From assembly GCA_934465295.1 (NCBI GenBank), contig CAKSKU010000013.1:8366-72365 (forward strand): a stretch of DNA of 64,000 nt, written 5' to 3'. A model generated the notes under the pieces. The model was not told where the DNA came from and searched no databases. It saw only the letters and a program-made list of their open reading frames with translations. The stretch is from an uncultured Oscillospiraceae bacterium. GTDB lineage: Bacteria; Bacillota; Clostridia; Oscillospirales; Ruminococcaceae. The position numbers were made by a program, and so were the translations under genes. Below, piece after piece: positions 40,650 through 50,600 of this stretch. The first letter of the stretch is position 1. Every line of letters begins with the position of its first letter.

Positions 40650-41130
40650 CGGATTTTACAAGCATTTATCCTGCGTTTACTTACATTTTAAACATATAAA
40701 AAATACCATTTTGCGATAGATCCGCCGCATTTTCGCCCTTTTCAACGCAAATACCGCACAAGCCTTCCAAAAACTGACTTCACCGCAACTTTACACGCTT
40801 CTAATTGACAATTGACAGTTGATAATTGACAATTGATAGTTGATAGTTGATAGTTGATAGTTAACAGTTAATAGTTATCAGTTATCAATTGATAATTTTT
40901 TCGGGGAACAAAATGTACACGGTATATAAATGATAAAAACTGTTTTTTGCATTGAAAATCGGGATTTTTTATTTTATGATAAGATATCATCGGAAAAAGC
41001 ATTGAAATTTTCGCTCTTGCCGCAGCTTTTGGCAGTATAATTATAATTTTAGGCAGTTTTCTTATAGATTTTTTGCTTTGCCGCTGTTATTATTATATTC
41101 ATATAAAATTTTAAACTGAGGTTTGATATT
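40650..41130. other. Long non-coding interval
   Basis: 481 bases between divergent genes. It contains the heptamer-repeat element at 40803-40919, then AT-rich sequence with a weak plus-strand promoter candidate (TTTGCT, TATATT) just before the MFS gene. I see no gene or structured RNA. Confidence 0.5.
40803..40919. repeat. Heptamer tandem repeat with conserved tail, copy 2
   Basis: Thirteen tandem degenerate heptamers (AATTGAC, AGTTGAT, AGTTAAC, AGTTATC and similar) at 40803-40893 lead into the same tail as at 35475 (TTTTTCGGGGAACAAAATG). The 29 bases at 40891-40919 are identical to copy 1; flanks differ. Confidence 0.85.
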
Positions 41131-42321
41131 ATGGCACAGAATTACAGAAAAACAGTCATCGCCTGCTATCTCGGCTTTGTCACGCAGGCAATTGCGGCAA
41201 ATTTCGCTCCGCTTCTATTTCTCACCTTTCACAATAATTACAGCATACCGCTGGGAAAGATCGCACTTATTTCATCGGTATTTTTCGTAACGCAGCTCAT
41301 CGTCGATGTTCTGTGTGCGAAATTTGCCGATAAGATAGGCTACCGCAGGTGCGTTGTCGGCTCGCAGCTTATGTCAGCCGTGGGACTCATCGGGCTTGCG
41401 TTTCTCCCCGAGCTGCTCCCCGATCCGTTCACGGGGATAATCATAAGCACGGTGATATACGCCGTCGGAAGCGGTCTGACCGAGGTGCTTGTCAGCCCTA
41501 TCGTAGAAGCCTGCCCGTTCGAGCATAAAGAAGCTGCGATGAGCCTCCTCCACTCTTTTTACTGCTGGGGTTCGGTCGGAGTTATACTTATCTCAACGCT
41601 GTTTTTCGCCGTTTTCGGCATAGAAAACTGGAAATGGCTCTCCTGTGCGTGGGCGATCATTCCGTTTATCAATATGTTCAACTTCACCTCCTGCCCTATC
41701 GAACACCCCGTTGAGGACGGCGAGGGAATGGGCATAAAAGGTCTGCTGAAAGTGCCGCTCTTCTGGCTCGCAATAGTTCTTATGATATGCGCAGGCGCAT
41801 CGGAGCTCTCAATGGCGCAGTGGGCGTCTGCCTTTGCAGAGTCCGCACTCGGTCTGTCGAAATCGGTCGGCGATATCGCAGGACCCTGCCTTTTCGCCGT
41901 AACAATGGGAATAAGCCGAACCATCTACGGAAAATACGGCGATAAGCTCGACCTTATGAAATTTATGATAGGCTCGGGCTGCCTCTGCCTTGTCTGCTAT
42001 GTGACCGCTTCAACAGCAGGCATACCGATACTCGGACTTCTTGGCTGTGTAATGTGCGGCTTCTCGGTGGGCATTATGTGGCCGGGCGCAATAAGTATCT
42101 GCTCGGCGAAAATACCGTCGGGCGGAACGGCAATGTTCGCCCTGCTCGCAATGGCAGGCGATATGGGCGGCGCACTCGGACCCTGGATAGTCGGAAACAT
42201 CACCCAAAGCGCAGGCGACAATATGCAGAAAGGTATGCTCGCAGGCTGCGTGTTCCCCATCGTGCTGACGATAGTGCTTCTTATCCTTAAAAATACCAAA
42301 AATGCAAAACAACAAAACTGA
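41131..42321 (+). CDS. Major facilitator superfamily transporter
   Basis: 396 residues, 12 helices. The loop between helices 2 and 3 reads AKFADKIGYRRCVVGSQ, the MFS signature, repeated in the second half as RTIYGKYGDKLDLMKF. Resembles FucP/YfkF-like carriers in Clostridia; substrate not predictable. TGAGG lies before the ATG. The small gene 22 bases downstream is probably co-transcribed. Confidence 0.88.
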   Translation: MAQNYRKTVIACYLGFVTQAIAANFAPLLFLTFHNNYSIPLGKIALISSVFFVTQLIVDVLCAKFADKIGYRRCVVGSQLMSAVGLIGLAFLPELLPDPFTGIIISTVIYAVGSGLTEVLVSPIVEACPFEHKEAAMSLLHSFYCWGSVGVILISTLFFAVFGIENWKWLSCAWAIIPFINMFNFTSCPIEHPVEDGEGMGIKGLLKVPLFWLAIVLMICAGASELSMAQWASAFAESALGLSKSVGDIAGPCLFAVTMGISRTIYGKYGDKLDLMKFMIGSGCLCLVCYVTASTAGIPILGLLGCVMCGFSVGIMWPGAISICSAKIPSGGTAMFALLAMAGDMGGALGPWIVGNITQSAGDNMQKGMLAGCVFPIVLTIVLLILKNTKNAKQQN

Positions 42322-42342
42322 CCGTGAAAAGAGGAAAACCGT

Positions 42343-42633
42343 ATGGAAACAATGCTCCAAAAATGGCTTGCGGATAATAAATGCAAATTAGATAAATATG
42401 ACGTGACTGCCGATAAGCTCGGTGATATCAGCTACGCCGATAAATCATTCGGCTTTGACCTGACTTATAAAGACCGTATGGCAAGGGTCACATTGACCCA
42501 CAGCGGCAGACTCTATGCCCACATCATCGAAACCGACAACGCAACGGTTTTCCTGTACGATGACGATGTGCAGTTCAACGCTTCCGAACTCAACGGCTTT
42601 CTGATATGCTTCCTGCAAATACTCGTCGGCTGA
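42343..42633 (+). CDS. Small hypothetical protein
   Basis: 96 residues after an AGAGGAAAA site. It is soluble with no signal peptide; alternating hydrophobic residues (FGFDLTYKDRMARVTLTHSG, YAHIIETDNATVFLYDDDV) suggest a small beta-sheet fold. I do not recognise it. It follows the MFS gene by 22 bases and ends 14 bases before MITE B. Confidence 0.65.
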   Translation: METMLQKWLADNKCKLDKYDVTADKLGDISYADKSFGFDLTYKDRMARVTLTHSGRLYAHIIETDNATVFLYDDDVQFNASELNGFLICFLQILVG

Positions 42634-42647
42634 ATCTGACTTTTTCG

Positions 42648-42844
42648 CCACGGTATTTCAACAAGTGAACTAATTATTATCAAACTATTTACAAGTCATT
42701 GTAGAGGACGGGTTTCCCGTCCCGCAGTCACCAATATCGTTCAAAAAACGGGACGGGCGACCCGTCCCCTACGGTAAAATATAGCAATTAGAAATATATT
42801 CACATCAAAAATTCACTATTTTTTTACTCGTTGAAATACCGTGG
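42648..42844. mobile_element. MITE family B with nested GC-rich hairpin
   Basis: 197 bp bounded by perfect 15-base inverted repeats, CCACGGTATTTCAAC (42648-42662) and its complement (42830-42844), with further pairing AAGT/ACT inside. At 42701-42772 sits a second palindrome with arms beginning GTAGAGGACGGG and ending CCCGTCCCCTAC, much richer in GC than its host, so it looks like an element inside an element. No protein is encoded. Confidence 0.8.
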
Positions 42845-42862
42845 TTTCATTGTACGGACAGC

Positions 42863-42891
42863 TTGACATTCCGTGCAGAATATGTTAATAT
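42863..42891 (+). promoter_or_regulatory. Promoter immediately after MITE B
   Basis: TTGACA (42863-42868), 17-base spacer, TAATAT (42886-42891), 19 bases beyond the element. The expected start is about 13 bases before the ATG at 42911, leaving little room for a ribosome site. Confidence 0.65.
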
Positions 42892-42910
42892 AGTTAGTGT
42901 AAGATAACCA

Positions 42911-43525
42911 ATGTGTACGCCGTGTAGTTTCCTGCGGCAGAAATATAAGATACTTTTCGTTCTGAAAGAAGCCAACCGGAAAGACGGAGATGCCGACCTG
43001 TGTGAATTTCTCCTTTCCGAAAGCAGTCCGACCTACCGGAAAACATGGAACAATGTCGCTCGGTGGATAAAAGCTCTCCTCGTCCAAGGCGATCACCCCG
43101 AATATGTCAGCCGCTCGGACAAAAGCTTCTGGCTTCGCAAGGCTGCCGTGATGAATCTGAAAAAGGTTGGCGGCGGTTCTTCCTCAAACGATGGAACTAT
43201 CAGGGAATATGCACGGGCGGACAGAGAATTTCTGAAAGAGCAGATCGTTTTGTATCAGCCCGATATCATTATCTGCTGCGGTCGGGGAAACGGTAAAAAT
43301 GCGGATATCCTCTGCGATATCATCTTTGAACCGTCGGAGGTCTCGGAGTGGCAAACGCTCACCGATTCCAAATACAACTACTTTACCGTAAGACTTGCGG
43401 ACGGGAAAACAACGCCCGTTGTATCCTTCTATCACCCACAGATATACGGCGGACATAAGCTTTTCCGAAAACGCTATGAGGAAATGCTCGCTGTCGGCAA
43501 GGAACTCGGATTTTACAAAAGGTGA
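42911..43525 (+). CDS. Uracil-DNA glycosylase-like protein, probably N-terminally shortened
   Basis: 204 residues. YKILFVLKEANRKDGD, later IVLYQPDIIICCGRGNGKNA and VSFYHPQIYGGHKLFRKRYE, fit the UDG-like superfamily found beside defence or unknown genes, where the first block carries the catalytic-site loop and the last the HP motif. Relatives usually have some 30-40 residues before the first block, but here it begins at residue 13, right after a promoter bordering MITE B; no clear ribosome site precedes the ATG. The next gene starts four bases later. Family moderately sure, activity unproven. Confidence 0.65.
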   Translation: MCTPCSFLRQKYKILFVLKEANRKDGDADLCEFLLSESSPTYRKTWNNVARWIKALLVQGDHPEYVSRSDKSFWLRKAAVMNLKKVGGGSSSNDGTIREYARADREFLKEQIVLYQPDIIICCGRGNGKNADILCDIIFEPSEVSEWQTLTDSKYNYFTVRLADGKTTPVVSFYHPQIYGGHKLFRKRYEEMLAVGKELGFYKR

Positions 43526-43528
43526 ACT

Positions 43529-43894
43529 ATGAATATAAACTACATCCACGAACCTACTGACCTTCAATGCGGACAGGCTGTGCTTGCAATGCTGCTCGGC
43601 ACATCTGCCGAATATATATGCGAATATCTCGGCAACGACCGTGAGACCGACCTTAAGGAAATGAAGCGTGTTCTTACGGAACACGGCATAAAATTCTCCC
43701 CCGAGCGCAAACAGGCGCAAACCGTTTCCGACCTTCCGAAATGCGCACTCCTGAGCCTTGAAACTCCCCGATGCTGGCATTGGTCGCTGTATGCGGACGG
43801 CGTTTTCTACGACCCCGAGCATGGCATTCTCAGCGATTTTCCCATTTCGGAAAGAAAATTTTACTGGGAAGTATTTCCCGAAACAAAATACTGA
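43529..43894 (+). CDS. C39-like cysteine peptidase family protein
   Basis: 121 residues. DLQCGQAVLAMLLGTSAEYI has the catalytic Gln and Cys arrangement of papain-like C39 peptidases, and CWHWSLYADGVFYDPEHG the His and Asp. At this size it is a bare domain without signal peptide or transporter, so it may be a cytoplasmic peptidase or a non-peptidase relative. It starts four bases after the UDG-like gene. The last codons (KY and stop) overlap the left end of MITE A copy 2, which supplies the TGA. Confidence 0.7.
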   Translation: MNINYIHEPTDLQCGQAVLAMLLGTSAEYICEYLGNDRETDLKEMKRVLTEHGIKFSPERKQAQTVSDLPKCALLSLETPRCWHWSLYADGVFYDPEHGILSDFPISERKFYWEVFPETKY

Positions 43895-44005
43895 TTTTTA
43901 ATCAAAGTGTAGACAAAAAATCGGCGCAAAATCCATTTAAACCTGTTTTCAACAGCTACGAGATTTTGCTTGATTTTTTGTACACTTTCAGTTTAAAAAT
44001 TAGTA
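43889..44005. mobile_element. MITE family A, copy 2
   Basis: 117 bp. Ends TACTGATTTTTAATCAAAG and the complement-like CTTTCAGTTTAAAAATTAGTA; inner arms ACAAAAAATC match copy 1, while the central loop is longer and different (around AACCTGTTTTCAACAGC). It contains the stop codon of the gene at 43529. Confidence 0.85.
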
Positions 44006-44019
44006 TTAGATTATAAAAA

Positions 44020-44062
44020 CCGCCCTGCGAACGGCACAGCATCGTTCGCAGGGCGGCTTTTT
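44020..44062. terminator. Bidirectional terminator
   Basis: CCGCCCTGCGAACG and CGTTCGCAGGGCGG pair perfectly (14 bp), followed by CTTTTT on the plus strand and by GTTTTTAT on the minus strand. It separates the peptidase-like gene from the two-component regulator. Confidence 0.85.
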
Positions 44063-44075
44063 GCACCAAATTTCC

Positions 44076-44681
44076 TCAATTTTCCCTTCCGTTTCCGCAA
44101 AGCAGCTTTTTCAGATCGCCGAGCGTCTCGCAGCCGCTTTTTTCACGCATCGAAGCGAGCAGCTTTTTCACATAGCTGTATGAATAGAACAGCTTGTCGC
44201 ATATCTCCTTGCCGTTGTAGCCCTTCATGATGAGTTCTGCGACCCTGCGCTCCGTTTCGGTAAAATTCTCCGTCGGCAAGACCTCCTCCGACAGCGCAGT
44301 CCCGCTTTGCTTCAGCAGATTGCTTATCCTTGCAAGCAGTATCTTCTGCGAAAACGGCTTCTTGATATAATCCGCCGCACCGAGCCGAAAGCCGTTCAGC
44401 TCGTCCTCCTCGTCCGACATTCCCGTCACGAAAACAACGGGTATATCGGCGCATCGGGGCATCGACTTTATCTCTTTTATCACGCTGTAACCGTCGATAT
44501 CGGGCATTCTTACATCGAGCATTATAAGGTCGGGAAGCTCCTTTTCCGAAAGTGCCTTCAACGCCTCCGCACCGCCCGAATAAAGGCTGACGCTGTAACT
44601 TACCCCGAGCAGAACGGCAGCATTTTTCAGCATGACCTTATCATCATCAACGACCATTATCCTCTGCTTTTTAGCGTTCAC
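44076..44681 (-). CDS. Response regulator with LuxR-type output domain
   Basis: 201 residues from a GTG at 44681, chosen because AAAGGAGAGG lies just before it; it overlaps the kinase gene by 11 bases. Receiver with VVDDD, LIMLDVRMPDIDG (Asp56) and YIKKPF; output helix-turn-helix FTETERRVAELIMKGYNGKE and YSYSYVKKLL. Partner of the hybrid kinase upstream. A likely target is the divergent operon at 47196. Confidence 0.93.
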   Translation of the reverse strand: MNAKKQRIMVVDDDKVMLKNAAVLLGVSYSVSLYSGGAEALKALSEKELPDLIMLDVRMPDIDGYSVIKEIKSMPRCADIPVVFVTGMSDEEDELNGFRLGAADYIKKPFSQKILLARISNLLKQSGTALSEEVLPTENFTETERRVAELIMKGYNGKEICDKLFYSYSYVKKLLASMREKSGCETLGDLKKLLCGNGREN

Positions 44682-47049
44682 CCGCACCTCTCCTTTCCAT
44701 AAACTGTCGGAACAGCTTTTCTGCGCTGACAAAATCAAGCTCGTCAACAAATTCAATGATATAGTTCAGATTTCTTATGTTATCCTCGTCCGTCTCGGTC
44801 GAAATGAGCCGTTTGAGATCATTCTGCGTTTCAAGCCAGATATGCTCCTCGATGCCCTTTTGTATCTGCGCTTCAATGTTGACATCGCTCGGGATATCGG
44901 GCGATGGGCATATCCTCTCAGCCATCTCCGAAATAAACAGCTTCATTCCCTCTGCCGCTCGCTCCCACTCGAAAATGAGCAGCTCACGGGCGTGTCCAGC
45001 ATAAGCCGTATCACCGCAGCCGAGCCGCCTTTCAAGCTCCTCCGCCGACCTGTACAATGCCGATGCGCCAATGCCCTTTGCGGCTGATTTCAGCGAATGT
45101 ATCTCAAAAATAAGACTCTCGCTGCCGCTTTCAAACATTCTTTCCACCTTTTCACGGCTGCCATCATAGCCGTCCGCAAAAATCTCCGCAAGCGAGCAGA
45201 AGCGTGTGATGCTGCCACTGAGATAGCTAAGCCCCGATTCAAGATCGATATCGTATTTTTTAAGGCTCTCACAAAGCCTGCGGAACTCCTCCTGAGAAAG
45301 CCCATCCTCAGCCGCTCCGTTCACCATCACCTTGTCGGGCGGAAGAAGCGATATGAGCGTCTTTTCAAGCGTATGCCACCTCACGGGCTTGGAAAGATAA
45401 GCGCAGAAGCCTGCGGAAAGGAATTTCTCCTCCGACCCCGAAAGAGCCTCCGCCGTCAGCGCAATAACGGGAACGCTCTCGGGAAGTCCGTTCTCACGCA
45501 TTATCCGAAGCGTCTGTATGCCGTCCGTAACGGGCATCATATAATCGAGAAGGATAAGATCGTAATCGGCTTTTTTTACAGCCTCCGCAGCGGCTTCCCC
45601 GTCCGATGCCGTGTCAACGGTTATCATCGTCCGCTCAAGCAGCAGGCTTATCACACGGAGATTTTCAGCATTGTCGTCAACGGCAAGTATGCGGCATTCG
45701 GGTGCGATAAAGCTGTCCGAGCAAGTCCTTCCGCTTACCGTCAGCGATATCTCGCCAACGGGAGAGCTGTCGCATATTTTCTGCGGTATCTCTATCCCGA
45801 AGGTGCTGCCCTTTCCCTCCTCGCTTTCCGCAATGAGCCGTCCGCCCATGCTGTCCGCAAGATCCTTCGATATCGCAAGCCCGAGGCCCGTTCCCTCAAC
45901 GGCAAATTCAACAGCGTTCCTTCCCCTGCCGAAAACCTCAAATATATGCTCCAGCTCCGACGAGGGTATCCCTATCCCCGTGTCGGAAACGGTTATCCGC
46001 AGGAGTGCCTTGCCCTCGTCCTCACCGCTCGGAACAGTCCCGGCGGAAAGCTTCACACTCCCCGAAGCCGTGTATTTCACCGCATTCGAGATAAAGTTCG
46101 TCACGATCTGCCGCAAGTGATTTTTGTCTCCCTCGAGCATCGACATCATTTCGGGCGATATCTCCGCCGTGAAATCAAGTCCCTTTTTTCCGCAAAGCTC
46201 ACTTCCCGTCGAAGCCAGCTCCGATATCAGCGAATCGGTTCGGTAAGGCTTTTCGACAGTCATAAGCTTCCCCGATTCGATCTGTGTGACATCAAGGATA
46301 TTGTTTATTATCGAAAGCAGCAGATCGCCTGCGCTCTGTATCTTCGTGGTGTATTCAAGCATCTCCCCACGGTCGGAGGTGCGTGTTATAAGCTCGTTCA
46401 TTCCGAGGATAACATTGACGGGCGTCCTTATCTCATGGCTCATATTCGCAAGGAAAATGCCCTTTGCCTTGCTGCTGCGGTGCGCCTCCTTCATCGCCGC
46501 ATTGTACATTCTTATCTGGAAAAACATAGCCGCCCCGAGAGCCGCCGAGGATACGCATATCCCCGTGATGATATCGCCGACTATCCCCTTTTCATCGGGA
46601 AAAGCCGTCACGAGCCGAGGGTATCGGTAAGCCGCAGCACAGCAGCCAACATATATCACTATCTCAGCAAGAGCGCATACGATGCCCGTTTTTCCCTCGA
46701 GCATAAACAGCGTGAACACCGCCGCAAATACAAAAAAGCAAGGCATACCGCTTTCATATCCGCCTGCGGTGAAGAACATTATCGGGAAAAGCAGCATGAA
46801 TACCAGCGTGACCGTTATTACGTAGCAGGGTCGGTATTTCCCCGTCCGAGCGGAATAAACGAGCAAGGCGGCAGAAAATACCGCAGACGAAAGCAGCACC
46901 GCGCTGTTGAGCGCCGAAGCCCCGTTTATCAGCGAAGCCGCAAATATAACAAGGCTCACCAAGCAGCCCGTGACCGCAAGCAGATTGAAAATCCTCGCCT
47001 TGAAATCAATATTCGGCGAAAAGAGCCTTTCCTTTATCCTTCTGAACAT
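44671..47049 (-). CDS. Hybrid sensor histidine kinase (HisKA-HATPase-REC-Hpt)
   Basis: 792 residues. Six or so N-terminal helices (to about residue 185) form a membrane sensor without a large extracellular domain. HisKA has MSHEIRTPVNVILGMNELI (His205), the ATPase NAVKYT and GLGLAISKDLADSMGG, the receiver DLILLDYMMPVTDG (Asp502), and a C-terminal Hpt domain EIHSLKSAAKGIG (His651). It is thus a complete phosphorelay in one chain handing on to the LuxR-type regulator. GGGGGGAT precedes the ATG. Confidence 0.93.
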   Translation of the reverse strand: MFRRIKERLFSPNIDFKARIFNLLAVTGCLVSLVIFAASLINGASALNSAVLLSSAVFSAALLVYSARTGKYRPCYVITVTLVFMLLFPIMFFTAGGYESGMPCFFVFAAVFTLFMLEGKTGIVCALAEIVIYVGCCAAAYRYPRLVTAFPDEKGIVGDIITGICVSSAALGAAMFFQIRMYNAAMKEAHRSSKAKGIFLANMSHEIRTPVNVILGMNELITRTSDRGEMLEYTTKIQSAGDLLLSIINNILDVTQIESGKLMTVEKPYRTDSLISELASTGSELCGKKGLDFTAEISPEMMSMLEGDKNHLRQIVTNFISNAVKYTASGSVKLSAGTVPSGEDEGKALLRITVSDTGIGIPSSELEHIFEVFGRGRNAVEFAVEGTGLGLAISKDLADSMGGRLIAESEEGKGSTFGIEIPQKICDSSPVGEISLTVSGRTCSDSFIAPECRILAVDDNAENLRVISLLLERTMITVDTASDGEAAAEAVKKADYDLILLDYMMPVTDGIQTLRIMRENGLPESVPVIALTAEALSGSEEKFLSAGFCAYLSKPVRWHTLEKTLISLLPPDKVMVNGAAEDGLSQEEFRRLCESLKKYDIDLESGLSYLSGSITRFCSLAEIFADGYDGSREKVERMFESGSESLIFEIHSLKSAAKGIGASALYRSAEELERRLGCGDTAYAGHARELLIFEWERAAEGMKLFISEMAERICPSPDIPSDVNIEAQIQKGIEEHIWLETQNDLKRLISTETDEDNIRNLNYIIEFVDELDFVSAEKLFRQFMERRGAGER

Positions 47050-47115
47050 ACTATCCCCCCTGTTACCTCAATTATATCACAGCCCGAGCCGTTTCGCAAC
47101 AATCTTGGAAATAAG

Positions 47116-47159
47116 TGTCCCTAAGGGACATTGCATTCTTTGCGGTTTTGTATTATAAT
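47116..47159 (+). promoter_or_regulatory. Promoter with upstream 15-bp palindrome
   Basis: TTGCAT (47131-47136), 17-base spacer, TATAAT (47154-47159). TGTCCCTAAGGGACA (47116-47130) abuts the -35: a perfect 7-base inverted repeat in activator position, in the region shared with the divergent two-component genes. Confidence 0.75.
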
Positions 47160-47195
47160 TATAGTGATGAATACTATCCTTAAGGGGGAATTTAT

Positions 47196-47597
47196 ATGAA
47201 TATAAAGAAAATACTCTGCTGTACAGCCGCCGCAGTTATGCTCGCAGGCTGTACAGGTTCGACCGAGCTTGTCGATCCTTCAACGGTTGACTCGGACGTC
47301 CTCTATCTGTATGATGTGAAAAACGGCGCAGTCAAAGTCGGCGAGGACCGGTCGGACAGCGGAGACGAGGGCTTCTGGCTGCCCGTTTCCGATGATGTCT
47401 ATGCGGAATTTCAAGACCCCGATGTGGTCGGAGCATGGCGTCCCGATCAGTATTTCGGCAAAAAGCAGCTCGAAAAGGGCTTTCGTGACGGAAAGATCGC
47501 AGCAGATTCAAAATTCACATGGAATGTCGGTGAGGACGGCACTCTGAGCAGTCTTTATCAGGAAAATTACTACGAAAACAACAGCGTTACAGGCTGA
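47196..47597 (+). CDS. Small lipoprotein of unknown function
   Basis: 133 residues. Signal peptide with lipobox MLAGC (Cys19). The mature part is acidic and includes GFWLPVSDDVYAEFQDPDVV, GAWRPDQYF and WNVGEDGTLSSLYQENYYEN. It may be a small envelope-associated binding or signalling protein; no family recognised. It is the first gene of a three-gene operon, 14 bases before the next. Confidence 0.75.
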   Translation: MNIKKILCCTAAAVMLAGCTGSTELVDPSTVDSDVLYLYDVKNGAVKVGEDRSDSGDEGFWLPVSDDVYAEFQDPDVVGAWRPDQYFGKKQLEKGFRDGKIAADSKFTWNVGEDGTLSSLYQENYYENNSVTG

Positions 47598-47611
47598 AAG
47601 GGGGATTTTTT

Positions 47612-50600
47612 ATGCCGTTCTGGCTCGCAGTGCTTCTTCTGATCGTTTCGGCGGCGGGAATTATCCTGTCGGCTGCAAAGATCAGCAAAAAACCGATAAA
47701 AATACTCGGGATAGTCCTTTCTTCGATCATTTTTGCACTTATGCTCATCTATATAATACTTGTGCTGATATTCGTGTTCAGAGCAGACGATCCCGACACA
47801 GACTCACAGTTCATCGCACAGACCGAATACATGACGGACAACGGAGACGGAACTTTTACATATGATGACGGCGAGATATCGCTCACCTTTGAAAAGATCT
47901 CTCCCGATATCGTGGAGGAAGAGACCGCCCTTGTCCCGTCCGTCATTAACGGCGAAAGCGGCGGCAGAGAGTGGAAAGCCGTCACCGATAAAGACGGAAA
48001 GCCGCAAATCGTTTATGTCACCATCGGAGATACAGCCGTTGCCGCAAAGGTCAACAGTTCCCCCGATGACGCAGGCGCAGAATATGCAGCATCGGCTGCG
48101 GCTGTTCTCGTAAAGGACAGCTCACCCTACTCAGATGATACGGACGGCACGGAAAGCTCGGGCAAGTACCGCACCGACAGCGCATCATTCTTCATCGAAG
48201 AAGCAAACTGCTTATTGTATTATCCTGCGCAGCTCACAGCTTTCTCCGAAAAGAACGGAAAATATACCTTTCGTGACGAAAAGAGCAGCGCTGCACTCAA
48301 AGTAACGCTTTCCCCGAATAAATATACCTCAATGTCAGAGGTCGAAGGCTTCATAAAAAACTCGGAAAACAGCCTTGTGCTTGCCTACGGTTCAAACTGG
48401 TTCACCTCCGAGATAAGGGAAAAGAGCAGCGTAACTTTTATGTACAGCGGCTTGGGAAGCAAATACATCGTCGAAGCCGAGCTTAGCTATCCCGAAAAGG
48501 ATAAAGCCGTTTTTGACAAGCTCCAAAAGCTCATAAAATGCTGCTTCGTCGGCGACGGCGTATGGAAAAGCTCTGCCCGCGGCGAGGGCTATTCCAAGGA
48601 CAGCACCGCCTTGTACAGTGACAAATTCAGCAAGGAGCTTGCCGCTTATTACAGCGAAAAATACGGCGTCATTCTCCTCTACCCAGAGATTTTTTCCGAT
48701 GTCGATAAAACGGACGAATTTGTTTTCTTCACCGACCCCGTGACGGGTGCGGAAATAAACCTTTTCAGCGACCCCGACCGCATATCGCTAAGCGACTGGC
48801 CGCAGACCTACGGCTTTGACGAAAGCTATATCGACGGCGAACACAGAGTAAAGGCAAGCGATATGAGCGGCGGAAGATACGGCGTAATGTATCTCACCGA
48901 CAGCGAAAATGTCTGCGCCGTGCTTTCCTATCCCGAAGAATATGCGTGGGTCTATGAGGGCTTTGAAAGCGACCTTACGCTCACAGCGTCCTCTGCCGAG
49001 GTACGCAATACCGAAATGCAGACAGTCTTCATCGAGGAATACGGTGCGCTCATCACTATGCCGCTCCAGTTTGTGCAGACCTCATTTTATGACGGCGTTA
49101 TCCGCTATAAGGACGGTCTCAACGGAATGGAAATGACCGTCTCCTTTAAGCCGCTGGGTTCGGATAAGGAGCGTAAAAACCTCTTCGCCTGCTTTGATGT
49201 TGTAGCTGACGATGAGGATATCTTTGTCGGCGACAGCTATATCCGATGGCTTTCCAACAGCGGATTTTTCTACGGCGCAAGGGGCAGCGATATGAAAGCT
49301 CTCATGCAGATAGACGCCCCCAACGCCGAAAAAGCCTACGAAAGCACCCTCCCTCTTTTCAGCGTTGAATTTGTCACAACCGACAGCAAGGAAGTGACCA
49401 AGGCACAGCAGCTTGCCCAAAAGACAGCCGATGTAAAGGATATGTCCGACCCTCCCGAGGAAGCCGAAACGACGACCTCCGCAAAGATCAGCCACCCCAA
49501 CAAAAAGCTCGTCTATGACCCCGAATCGGATTATACCTACGCCTCCGCCGACGGTGAATACTGGTACAGCTTTAAACAGGACTTCATCGAAGAGAACGGC
49601 GAATTTGCCATTGACCCCGACAGCTATGCTTATGGTAAGCACAAGGAGCTTATCACGCATATCCTCGATATCCTCCGATACAATAACTATGACGTCGATC
49701 AGCTTGCGTGGGAATACTGCAAGACAAGAGGATACAGCTCCTACTATGAGCCGTCAATGCTGACCGAGCTTACCGTCGATATGGAGCTGGCTATGCAAAA
49801 CGCATATCAGGTCAAGAACCCCAAGGATTCCGACCTTGGCAAAGGCGTTCCCTCTGTTCTGGAGGAGATATGCAGGATCCTTGATATCGAAAAGCCCGAT
49901 TATGTCCGTGATCTCCCCGAGGAGACCGCCGGGACGACCGCAAAAACGGAAGCCGTCACATCATCTGAAAGCGAGGGAACAGCCCCCGGGACTTCCTCGT
50001 CCGAAAGTCCCGACAGATACAGAATAAACAGCGATACGAGCCATGATGCGCAGTATGGCTACAACAGCAAAATGGCTGACACTATCGATAAGATTCTCGC
50101 AAAGTACGATGAGACCGACATTGCCGCATATATCTCGGAAACCTACGGCGATGAAACGCTCGCAGCCATCACGGAAGAAATGTATATGGGCGGATATGAC
50201 TATGATTACGGCTACACGACCACCCTCGTCTATATCCTCTCGACCTATCCCAATGATGCAGTCGTGAGCGCAATGGCAAACGGCAGATCTCTGCCGAGCG
50301 AGCAGGCGTTCCTTTACTTCCCTGCCTACAACGACTACGGAACGGGCTGGGGCGAACCCGATACCTACGGCGAACCCGTCTGGAGAATTGCAAACCGAGG
50401 CGAGCTTGATGAATACGATCTTCTGACCGATACTGCGCTCTGCGGAGATATCTATGACCTCTACGGCAATGTCCTGCTCTGCCTTACAGGCTCGTCCATG
50501 CACGGTCAGAATGTGCCTTTCTGGATAAACGGCTGGGAAAAAGCTCCCGAAAAGGCAGCCTACTGCCGTGACTTTATCGTCCCGAAGGCAATAAACTTTA

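Noticed and set aside
45097..47124. 675-codon plus-strand frame opposite the hybrid kinase
   Set aside because: Arg/His-rich shadow product with no start signal; the kinase motifs are on the other strand.
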